This document shows positions 56,098 through 62,782 of a stretch of 64,000 nt of DNA, piece after piece; the stretch's first letter is position 1; each line of letters starts with the position of its first letter. Where the stretch lies: positions 1 to 64,000 of the forward strand of contig NZ_QYZP01000002.1 in the NCBI RefSeq assembly GCF_003595215.1. Reading direction: 5' to 3'. Origin of the DNA: Nesterenkonia natronophila. Its GTDB lineage: Bacteria > Actinomycetota > Actinomycetes > Actinomycetales > Micrococcaceae. The position numbers were made by a program, and so were the translations under genes. The notes beneath the pieces are model-generated. The model had not been told where the DNA came from. It was given only the letters and a program-made list of their open reading frames with translations, and did no database searches.

Positions 56098-56224
56098 GCG
56101 TCCGCGCCGCCCGCGTGGAGTCAACTCAGACTAGGCCACCGGGTCACCGGGACTAGCGGTTGAAGGCTGTGGCTGCTGTACACGGCCGAGAGGTGAGCGG
56201 GGTTTCCCCGCCACCGGGACTAGC

Positions 56225-57526
56225 ATGGACCCGATGCGTAAACTTCCCACACCGCCGCTGTGGCTTTTTGGCCTCTTTGAGGCACTCCAGGCGGTTCTTG
56301 GCACGGCGTTGCTGGTCGCTGTACCGGTATTCGGTGCCGGTTTGGTTCGCAGTTGGGGGGACTTCGATCCGCAGGCCACCTCAGAGATGGCCGCCCAGGT
56401 ATGGCTTATGATCCATGCGGCACCGTTGAATCTCTCGGGGGATCCTGGAGCCGTCTGGTTTCACCTGGTGCCGTTAGGGTTCACGGTGGTGCCGTTCCTG
56501 CTGGCTTGGCGCGCAGGACGCCGCTTGGCGCAGGGCGCCTACCCCCTCCAGCTGTGGCAGGGCCTCTCCGTTTTCACTCTCGCCTACGCAGGCGCAGCGG
56601 TAGGACTTGCGCGCATTGGAATCCAGGATGCGGAAACGACGGTGTGGGCTGGCGTGGCCGCCGCGGCCCTCACAGGAGTCGGGTCCCTTGGCGGATGTTA
56701 TGCAGAGGCTCGCAGTGCCACCCGAATGATCGGTGTGGATTTGGAGTCCCGGGTGGAAGAGCTCTCTCAGCGATTGAAGTGGGCAGGTGCCTATGTGTGG
56801 GCTGTCCTGCGCGGAGGGACGGCCGCAGCCCTCACTACCGTGGGCCTTTCGGCATTGCTGTTGGCAGGCTGGGTGGGTTGGCGCTGGATGGATGTGGCCA
56901 ACACTTACCAGGAGCTCGATGCGGGCATCTCCGGCGCCATCGGCTTGACCCTGCTGCATCTTGGATTGGCGCCCAACTTGGTGCTGTGGGCGCTGGCCTA
57001 TTCCACTGGCGCGGGGTTCAACTTCGGTTCTGGGTCACCCGTGGGCCCGCTAGAGACAGAGCTCGGCCCCGTTCCGGCTGTGCCGGTGCTTGCGGCGTTG
57101 CCCGACCAAGTCTACGAGTACTCCATGGCTACCCTCATCCTTCCGGTTCTGGCAGGTGTGGTGGCCGGATGGTGGTTGATGCGCGAGGGAGAGAACCACT
57201 TTGACGATTGGTGTCAGTTGAAGCTGAAGCTGCGGCCCGTTTCTTTGACGGTGTCGACACTGGCACTCGGGGCGCTCACAGGGGTAGTGGCTGGTGCGCT
57301 GCTCATTGGACCGCTGTGGCTGTCACACATCTCGTTGGGGATGGGACAGCTCAATGATGTGGGCCCCCATGCCGCGCTCACCGCAGGGCTGCTGGCTATC
57401 TGGGTCGCGGTTGGAACGGTGGTTGGCTATTTGGCTGCTCCTGCCGCAAGGCTGCTGGTGCCGCGTCGTCGTGCAGTGGAGCCCGAGGACGCGGAGGTGG
57501 ACTCGTTCTCCGCACAGGCGCGATAA
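56225..57526 (+). CDS. perM: DUF6350 / PerM-like membrane protein
   Basis: A 433-residue protein with about nine membrane helices and little charge outside the termini. In Mycobacterium tuberculosis the DUF6350 protein PerM (Rv0955), implicated in cell division at neutral pH, sits between the sucCD region and purN. Here the same order sucCD...this gene...purN holds, which is the main basis of the call along with size and helix layout. A short perfect hairpin (56197-56211) and a repeated 13-base motif (56145 and 56212) precede the ATG. The family name is therefore partly inferred from context. Confidence 0.75.
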   Translation: MDPMRKLPTPPLWLFGLFEALQAVLGTALLVAVPVFGAGLVRSWGDFDPQATSEMAAQVWLMIHAAPLNLSGDPGAVWFHLVPLGFTVVPFLLAWRAGRRLAQGAYPLQLWQGLSVFTLAYAGAAVGLARIGIQDAETTVWAGVAAAALTGVGSLGGCYAEARSATRMIGVDLESRVEELSQRLKWAGAYVWAVLRGGTAAALTTVGLSALLLAGWVGWRWMDVANTYQELDAGISGAIGLTLLHLGLAPNLVLWALAYSTGAGFNFGSGSPVGPLETELGPVPAVPVLAALPDQVYEYSMATLILPVLAGVVAGWWLMREGENHFDDWCQLKLKLRPVSLTVSTLALGALTGVVAGALLIGPLWLSHISLGMGQLNDVGPHAALTAGLLAIWVAVGTVVGYLAAPAARLLVPRRRAVEPEDAEVDSFSAQAR

Positions 57527-57579
57527 GGGTGTGGCGGGGCTGCTCGGGAGCGGTTCAGTCGATTCCATAGTTTAACTGA

Positions 57580-57637
57580 TTGCATTTTGCTATCGGATTG
57601 GCTAGCGTGAAACTGGTCAAGAGAAGCAACCAGTTTC
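57580..57637 (+). promoter_or_regulatory. Promoter and inverted repeat before the esterase-like gene
   Basis: TTGCAT (57580-57585), 17 bases, TAGCGT (57603-57608). Directly after the -10 comes a perfect inverted repeat, GAAACTGGT (57609-57617) and ACCAGTTTC (57629-57637), and then the ribosome-binding site. It could be an operator over the start site or a leader hairpin that controls translation. Confidence 0.55.
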
Positions 57638-57647
57638 CGGGAGAGTC

Positions 57648-58409
57648 GTGAGTGAGCCTCACGCGCGAACAATTCTTGTGCCAGGTGCTTGGATGGGCGC
57701 GTGGATATGGGAGGCCACAGCTCGCAGCTTGATCAACCGTGGGTTCGAGGCAGAGGTCCTCACGCTGGAGGGCCTGGCTGCGGGGGAGCTCCGCAGTGAC
57801 ATCGCGCAGCTCCGGCTGGAAGATCACGTACGGCAGCTGGTGAAGCGTGTGACCGAGATTGATCAGCCGGTTGTCTTGGTTTCGCATTCGTATTCGTCCA
57901 TGGTGACCTCCCAGGTGGCAGACCGCCTCAGACAAGCCATCGCAGGGTTGGTGCACTTTGGTGGGTTTCTGCCCTCTGATGGGCGGTCACTGGTGGATGA
58001 CTGGGGCTCCTCGCCTGAGCAGCGTGAGCAGGAGAAAGCAGATATTGCCAAGGCGGGCAATCTCTGGATGCCGCCAGATCGAGCGATGCTCGAAGACGAG
58101 GCTGACCTGCAGGAGGCAGACCGGGACTTCCTTGCTGACCGGTTTACGCCACATCCTGGCCACACCATCACTGACCCGGCTCGCATGAACTTCCCTGTGG
58201 ATGTGCAACCATCAACCTATGTGGCGCTGTCTCCCGAAGGAGCTGAGCAGGCATGGCGCAACGCGCCGACAGGTGCTCGGGGCGCTGCGCGATGGCGGCG
58301 CAGGCACATCTCTAGTGGGCATTGGCCGATGCTTTCGCAGCCAGCGTCGGTAGTTGATCTACTGGTGGAGGAAATCGACTACTACGCCCTTGGGCGCCAT
58401 AGTCAGTGA
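57648..58409 (+). CDS. Alpha/beta-fold hydrolase, esterase-like
   Basis: A 253-residue cytoplasmic alpha/beta hydrolase of the MES/EstC-like group. The oxyanion start is LVPGAWMGAWIWEATA, the nucleophile elbow VLVSHSYSSMV (Ser in S-H-S-Y-S instead of G-x-S-x-G) and the catalytic His probably in ISSGHWPMLSQP. It interrupts the usual PerM-purN order and has its own AT-rich promoter with an inverted repeat, which suggests an added gene with its own control. GTG at 57648 follows CGGGAGAG. Confidence 0.87.
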   Translation: MSEPHARTILVPGAWMGAWIWEATARSLINRGFEAEVLTLEGLAAGELRSDIAQLRLEDHVRQLVKRVTEIDQPVVLVSHSYSSMVTSQVADRLRQAIAGLVHFGGFLPSDGRSLVDDWGSSPEQREQEKADIAKAGNLWMPPDRAMLEDEADLQEADRDFLADRFTPHPGHTITDPARMNFPVDVQPSTYVALSPEGAEQAWRNAPTGARGAARWRRRHISSGHWPMLSQPASVVDLLVEEIDYYALGRHSQ

Positions 58410-58428
58410 GCGCGTTGCCGCCACCGTC

Positions 58429-58899
58429 TCAGCGCAACCCGGGGATAGAGTCGAGCATGTTCTGCTCATAGGCGTCGTAACACCTCTGGGTGGCTCTTTC
58501 CGTGACGGAGCTGCGCAGACATTCATCAAACTGCACCGAGGCTTCCCAGAATATCGCCTGAAATCCGGCCGTGAAGAGGAAGAACCCGAAGCATGTGAAA
58601 AAAACCAATGCGCCGACCATGATCGTGATCGGCAATCGTCTCCGCAGGGAGCGCACCAGCAGGAACACTGCGAGACTTACGCCGACCAGGGACGCTGCGA
58701 TGGTCGCCAGGCGCCAGGGCAGCGGCATCTGCAGGCCCGCGTATGCGATCACCAGTGCGAGCACCAACCACCCGATGAGCCGCGCATAGGACCTTCGAGT
58801 GTCGTCGTCGAGCTCTGGGCGCTCTTTCCTCTTGGAAGGCTTCACAGGGCTGGGTGTAGGCGGTGTGGTCGGGTGATCTGGGGGAGGGGTGGCACTCAT
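58429..58899 (-). CDS. Small three-helix membrane protein of unknown function
   Basis: A 156-residue protein with a proline-rich, basic N terminus (about 1-35) and three hydrophobic segments (about 42-60, 65-83, 91-113). The outer C-terminal tail has two cysteines (FDECLRSS and TQRCYDAY), 16 residues apart, that could form a disulfide outside the membrane. I do not recognise the family. It is divergent from purN, with 76 bases between the start codons. Confidence 0.75.
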   Translation of the reverse strand: MSATPPPDHPTTPPTPSPVKPSKRKERPELDDDTRRSYARLIGWLVLALVIAYAGLQMPLPWRLATIAASLVGVSLAVFLLVRSLRRRLPITIMVGALVFFTCFGFFLFTAGFQAIFWEASVQFDECLRSSVTERATQRCYDAYEQNMLDSIPGLR

Positions 58900-58975
58900 C
58901 GTCTCACCAGCTTATAGGCTTACGGAAGAGCGAACCGGATCTCCGGTTAATCCTGAGACGGGAGGCGTGAGAACG

Positions 58976-59599
58976 ATGCGAATTGTGGTGCTGGTGTCCG
59001 GTTCGGGATCGAACCTGCAGGCGCTGCTCGACTCTGCCGGGTCCTCAGAGCTGGACGTACAGATCACTGCCGTCGGTTCCGATGTCCCTGGGTGCGGGGG
59101 GCTTCAGCGCGCTGAGGCTGCCGGCGTGCCTACTTTCTCCGTGCCTCTGGAGCGGGGAGCGTCCGCGGAGCGGAGGGCGCGGTGGAACAGGGAGCTCTGC
59201 GCGGAGGTGCGTCGTCACAACCCACAGGTGTTGGTGACCTCCGGGTTCATGAAGATCCTCTCCGAGGAATTTCTTACGCGTCTGGGGGTGCCAGTCATCA
59301 ATACACACCCGGCCCTTCTGCCCAGCTTTCCAGGTGCCCATGGGGTCCGCGATGCGCTCGCCCACGGCGTGAAAATTACCGGCTGCACCGTGCACCAAGT
59401 GGATGCCGGGGTGGACACCGGGCCCATCCTTGCCCAAGCCGCGGTTGAAGTCAGAGACGATGACGACGCTGCCTCCCTGCACGAGCGGATCAAGGTTCAG
59501 GAACGCCGTCTGCTCGTGGCGACGTTGGATGCGCTCGCCGGGGGTCGGATCCACCTGCGCGAAGAGCTCTCTCAGGAATGCGGGGAGGCGTTGCCGTAG
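58976..59599 (+). CDS. purN: Phosphoribosylglycinamide formyltransferase 1
   Basis: Third step of purine synthesis, transferring formyl from 10-formyl-THF to GAR. The 207-residue protein has LVSGSGSNLQALLD at the phosphate loop, the catalytic Asn/His region VINTHPALLPSFPGAHG and the Asp in HQVDAGVDTGPILAQ. ATG at 58976 is chosen with GGGAGG about 10 bases upstream. purH, normally next, is not here; instead the 3' end overlaps the convergent next gene by 28 bases. Confidence 0.95.
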   Translation: MRIVVLVSGSGSNLQALLDSAGSSELDVQITAVGSDVPGCGGLQRAEAAGVPTFSVPLERGASAERRARWNRELCAEVRRHNPQVLVTSGFMKILSEEFLTRLGVPVINTHPALLPSFPGAHGVRDALAHGVKITGCTVHQVDAGVDTGPILAQAAVEVRDDDDAASLHERIKVQERRLLVATLDALAGGRIHLREELSQECGEALP

Positions 59600-60531
59600 T
59601 AACCACCACGGCTGACTTCCTTCTCCCACTTGCGATGGCGGACATATTGACTTGAGCTCGGCAGCCACATCAGCACAATCGCCACAATGCTCAGGACCAC
59701 GGTGGCGAAGATGAGCGCGTAGCTGACCCCGTCATATCCCAACACGAAGAACAACAGGCTGAGCCCGGCCCAGATGGTGGCCAGGATACGTCCGGCGTTA
59801 CCGGCCATGGAGCCGAGGAATGCGGCCGCCACATAGAGGGCCAGAAGAACAAATCCCCAGACCAGGGCGATCATGCCGATGCCCAACAGGGTGACTTCTT
59901 CCATCTCCTGGGCGCTGAGGTCTTGCAGCTCCGGATCTTGGGCTGATTGACGCTCCATCTGTTCAGCGAACATCTGGGAGAATTCGCCTCCGAAGACCTC
60001 TTCCAGGCTCTGCGTCGGCAGTGTGACGAAGACGTAAATTCCCCAAATCAGGGCGGTCACGCCAGCGGCAAGCAGCGCGGCGAGGGCGCCCCACAGGGTC
60101 CCGGGACGTCTAGGACGTTCAGCGCCCGCGTAGGTCTGCGGCGGGTAGCCGCTGTGCTGCTGTGGGCTGCCCGAGTGCTGCCAGGCAGACTGACTTTGCT
60201 GTTCCCCGTAGGGGTTTCCCGAAGGACTCTGATAGCCCTGCTGCCACGCTCCGGACTGCCACGTTCCAGGGGCCTCCTCGCCATGCTGCTCACCACCGGA
60301 CTGCCCCCAGGTGGGCTGTCCATAGGGGTTGTACGGGCCGCCGGGCTGAGGTGCAGTTCCTTCGGTGGCACCGGGGGGCGGCTCAGCGGTGGCGTCACCC
60401 CCTCCCTGCGGCGCGTCATCCTTGGATGCGAAGGCCCCGTAGCGAGGCTGTGGCCGCTCCTCCGGGTGGTCGGGAACATCGTCTCCCTGCGGGGGCTGTG
60501 AATCAGCCCCATCGTTCGGCGAAGTACTCAT
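59572..60531 (-). CDS. Gln/Gly/Pro-rich membrane protein of unknown function
   Basis: A 319-residue protein. The first about 145 residues are low-complexity and rich in Gln, Gly, Pro, Ser and Tyr (NPYGQPTWGQS type), and probably disordered. The rest has four hydrophobic segments (about 148-170, 217-240, 243-262, 267-290). Proteins of this layout are common in actinobacteria, often near purN/purH, but no function is known to me. ATG at 60531 is preferred to GTG at 60540. Its end overlaps purN by 28 bases on the other strand. Confidence 0.8.
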   Translation of the reverse strand: MSTSPNDGADSQPPQGDDVPDHPEERPQPRYGAFASKDDAPQGGGDATAEPPPGATEGTAPQPGGPYNPYGQPTWGQSGGEQHGEEAPGTWQSGAWQQGYQSPSGNPYGEQQSQSAWQHSGSPQQHSGYPPQTYAGAERPRRPGTLWGALAALLAAGVTALIWGIYVFVTLPTQSLEEVFGGEFSQMFAEQMERQSAQDPELQDLSAQEMEEVTLLGIGMIALVWGFVLLALYVAAAFLGSMAGNAGRILATIWAGLSLLFFVLGYDGVSYALIFATVVLSIVAIVLMWLPSSSQYVRHRKWEKEVSRGGYYGNASPHS

Positions 60532-60589
60532 GGACGCCACTGTAGTCTCCGGCTCTGAATTTTCTCCAGGAACTGCAAGACTTATACCT

Positions 60590-61255
60590 ATGACTGAGAC
60601 TGCAACTGTTCATCTGGTCCGGCACGGCGAAGTGCACAATCCTGAGAGAGTCCTCTACGGACGGTTGCCCGGGTTCGGTCTGTCTGACCTGGGTCAACAG
60701 ATGGCCGATGGCATCGCCGACTATTTTGCCCAGCGGGCTGACCGGGGCCAGCCGGTACACCTGCTGGCAGCCTCGCCGCTGCAGAGGGCTCAGGAGACCA
60801 TCGCCCCACTGGCGGGTCGGCTAGGCCTGCCAGTGACGATCGAAGACCGCGTCCTGGAAGCAGAGAACGCCTTTGAAGGTCTCTCCAACATCAAGAGACA
60901 CCTGCGCACGCCTCAGTACTGGCCGCTGCTGCGCAACCCGTTCCGACCCTCCTGGGGTGAGCCCTACAAACACCAGGTGGAGCGCGTACTACAAGCGGTG
61001 AAGGACCTCGCTGACCGTGCGCTCGCGGATCATGGCGACGGGGCCGAAGCGGTCATCGTCTCTCACCAGTTGCCGATCTGGGTCACCCGGCTGTGGGCCG
61101 AGCAGCGTCCCCTCTGGCACGACCCGCGGCAGCGCGAATGCACTCTGACATCGGTCACAAGCCTGCGCATCGGACCCACCGGGGTGGAATCTGTGAGTTA
61201 CACCGAACCCAACAGAGAACTCAGTAAGCAGGCGCTCGCCCTGCCGGGGGCATAG
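60590..61255 (+). CDS. Histidine phosphatase (phosphoglycerate mutase-like)
   Basis: A 221-residue histidine-phosphatase protein of the GpmB/cobC type. The phosphohistidine is in HLVRHGEVHNPERV (H-x-x-R-H-G at about 7-14), the second catalytic set includes LAASPLQRAQETI and E in EAENAFEG, and the late histidine is in VIVSHQLPIW. ATG at 60590 opens the family start; the upstream open frame overlaps the divergent gene. The substrate is unknown. The stop lies in the loop of a terminator hairpin. Confidence 0.9.
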   Translation: MTETATVHLVRHGEVHNPERVLYGRLPGFGLSDLGQQMADGIADYFAQRADRGQPVHLLAASPLQRAQETIAPLAGRLGLPVTIEDRVLEAENAFEGLSNIKRHLRTPQYWPLLRNPFRPSWGEPYKHQVERVLQAVKDLADRALADHGDGAEAVIVSHQLPIWVTRLWAEQRPLWHDPRQRECTLTSVTSLRIGPTGVESVSYTEPNRELSKQALALPGA

Positions 61256-61273
61256 ACCCCAACAGGGCGAGCG
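61233..61273. terminator. Bidirectional terminator containing a stop codon
   Basis: CGCTCGCCCTG and CAGGGCGAGCG pair over 11 bp, and GGGG/CCCC extends the stem inside the loop. The stop codon of the histidine phosphatase is inside the hairpin. It also serves convergent paralogue C, whose stop is 29 bases away. Confidence 0.75.
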
Positions 61274-61301
61274 GTGACATTCAGGGCACCTTGAGAGGCG
61301 T

Positions 61302-62375
61302 TCAGCCTCCGGGCCGAAGGATCGCGTTTACTTGGTGCCATCTCTCATTCAGGCCGTGAACACGGACACCTCCGGAAGGAGTCGCGGAAATCACCTGGCC
61401 ATTACCAACGTAAATGGCACCATGGCTGCTGTTATTTGCCAGGACAATGTCCCCTGGCTGGGGGCTGGAGACTCGCGGCAGGGATGATTCCATCCCATAT
61501 GTGGTGCGGGGGAGCCCGCCGCGGCCCGCCTGATTGTAGGCCCAGTTGATAAACCCGGAGCAGTCGAACCCGGAAGTTGTGGTCCCGCCCCACTGATAAG
61601 GCACTCCCAGTCCCGCGTAGGCTGCGCTTACCACGGAGCTGCTACCGCCACTGCTGGACGGCGGATCCTGAGTTTCACCTGCGACGGACGGATCGCTGTC
61701 GGATTGGCTCTGCTGCTCAGGCTCCTGCTGCGCAGGCTGCGCCTGTGTTTGCTGAGCCTGCTGAGACTCCTGCTCTTGGGGCTCTTCCTGAGCGGGCTCC
61801 GGCTCCAGCTCCGGCTCAGCCTCGACAACGGGCTCAGGCTCCGGCTCCGGCTCCGGCTCGGGCTCGGGCTCAGCCTCGACAACGGGCTCAGCCTCGACAA
61901 CGGGCTCAGGCTCGGGCTCCGGCTCCGGCTCGGGCTCAGCCTCGACAACGGGCTCAGGCTCGGGCTCCGGCTCAGCCTCGACAACGGGCTCAGGCTCCGG
62001 GGCAGCTTCGACAATGGGCTCAGGCTCCGGCTCCGGAGCTGGTTCTGGTGTTGGCTCGGGGGCGGCCTCGGAAGTCAGCGCAGGTCGGTCAAACGCGAGT
62101 TCCACCTGAGGGGAGGCACTGACAGCCTGAGGAGCAACGGTGGAGGCGCGTTCTACGGTGAGCTCCGAGGTGTCGAGCTGAACGGTGACAGCATCGCGGC
62201 TTTCCCCGGAGTCTGAATTGGCGTTAGCAGCCACACCACTTGTGATAACCAGGCCGGATGCGGCCAGGACGGCTGCAGTAGCGCGGCCAGCCGATGATGC
62301 ATTGGTTCGGGCGAGCGTCTTACTGGCCGCACGCCGGCGAGCACGGCGCGAGGCATGAATGGGAGTGTTTGTCAT
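61302..62375 (-). CDS. Secreted NlpC/P60 peptidoglycan hydrolase, paralogue C
   Basis: A 357-residue paralogue of A and B on the other strand 30 kb away. The basic start ([11 protein letters not shown]) and hydrophobic segment (about 29-50, ending in V-A-A-N-A) resemble A closely. A long Glu-Pro/Val-Val-Glu-Ala repeat region (about 105-195) is followed by a Gln-rich stretch. The NlpC/P60 domain (about 250-357) has FDCSGFI and [12 protein letters not shown] at 62375 follows GGAAAGG. The conserved 41-bp promoter block lies about 100 bases upstream. It would act in the wall as a D,L-endopeptidase. Confidence 0.93.
   Translation of the reverse strand: MTNTPIHASRRARRRAASKTLARTNASSAGRATAAVLAASGLVITSGVAANANSDSGESRDAVTVQLDTSELTVERASTVAPQAVSASPQVELAFDRPALTSEAAPEPTPEPAPEPEPEPIVEAAPEPEPVVEAEPEPEPEPVVEAEPEPEPEPEPEPVVEAEPVVEAEPEPEPEPEPEPEPVVEAEPELEPEPAQEEPQEQESQQAQQTQAQPAQQEPEQQSQSDSDPSVAGETQDPPSSSGGSSSVVSAAYAGLGVPYQWGGTTTSGFDCSGFINWAYNQAGRGGLPRTTYGMESSLPRVSSPQPGDIVLANNSSHGAIYVGNGQVISATPSGGVRVHGLNERWHQVNAILRPGG
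61811..62045 (-). repeat. Glu-Pro / Val-Val-Glu-Ala coding repeats
   Basis: Repeats built from CTCGACAACGGGCTCAGG and runs of GGCTCCGGCTC (plus strand) encode Pro-Glu-Pro-Glu and Pro-Val-Val-Glu-Ala-Glu units of paralogue C. The copies are nearly identical at DNA level and likely to vary in number. Confidence 0.85.
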
Positions 62376-62474
62376 TTCTGGGACCTTTCCTGCGGAATGC
62401 GGTAGTTCTGCGAAGACCCGGGACAGTGGCAGGAGCTGCACCGAGTTCGAGACTCCTCTGCGGAGTGCACCCTA

Positions 62475-62515
62475 ACTTTATAACAACTCTATATACTTGT
62501 CACAACTTGGTAACG
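62475..62515 (-). promoter_or_regulatory. Conserved 41-bp promoter block, copy C
   Basis: On the minus strand GTTAC and GTGAC lie 11 bases apart (62514 and 62503 as 5' ends); TGTGAC, 16 bases and TATAAAGT follow, exactly as in copies A and B. Transcription would start near 62470, leaving a leader of about 95 bases before ATG 62375. Confidence 0.72.
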
Positions 62516-62595
62516 AAGGCGACCTATGTGCGTGAAGCTCTTCTCGTGGCCCACATCTCTTGACGCACCGGCCCCATAGGCGTATATCTGAGTAC

Positions 62596-62618
62596 GGGTA
62601 TACCCCACAGGGGTATAC
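62596..62618. promoter_or_regulatory. CsoR-like copper operator
   Basis: GTATACCCC (62598-62606), three bases, GGGGTATAC (62610-62618), a perfect inverted repeat of the TACCC-GGGTA type bound by copper-sensing CsoR repressors. It overlaps a second palindrome, GGGTATACCC (62596-62605). No csoR gene is in the window. It should control the copper genes that follow. Confidence 0.7.
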
Positions 62619-62656
62619 GCGATTAATGAAAAAGTCGACCCCAGGTGTTGTGTCTC

Positions 62657-62782
62657 ATGGTTACCGCCAACGAGTACCAAGGGACAGGGATGAGCTGCGG
62701 GCTCTATGAGGCCGCAATTCGCACCGATGTCTCCCAGATCGACGGGCTGAGCGGCATCGATGGAAGAAGAGAGCAGTTATGA
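62657..62782 (+). pseudogene. CopZ-like metal-binding domain, truncated and altered
   Basis: A 41-codon frame starting MVTANEYQGTGMSCGLYEAA and going on to RTDVSQIDGLSGID. This is the first half of a heavy-metal-associated (CopZ/HMA) domain, where the usual text is G-M-x-C-x-H-C-E. The second metal cysteine is replaced by tyrosine (C-G-L-Y) and the domain ends after about 35 residues in R-R-E-Q-L-stop. Its TGA overlaps the ATG of copB (ATGA). It is either a decayed copper chaperone or a retained leader peptide that couples copB translation. Confidence 0.7.
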
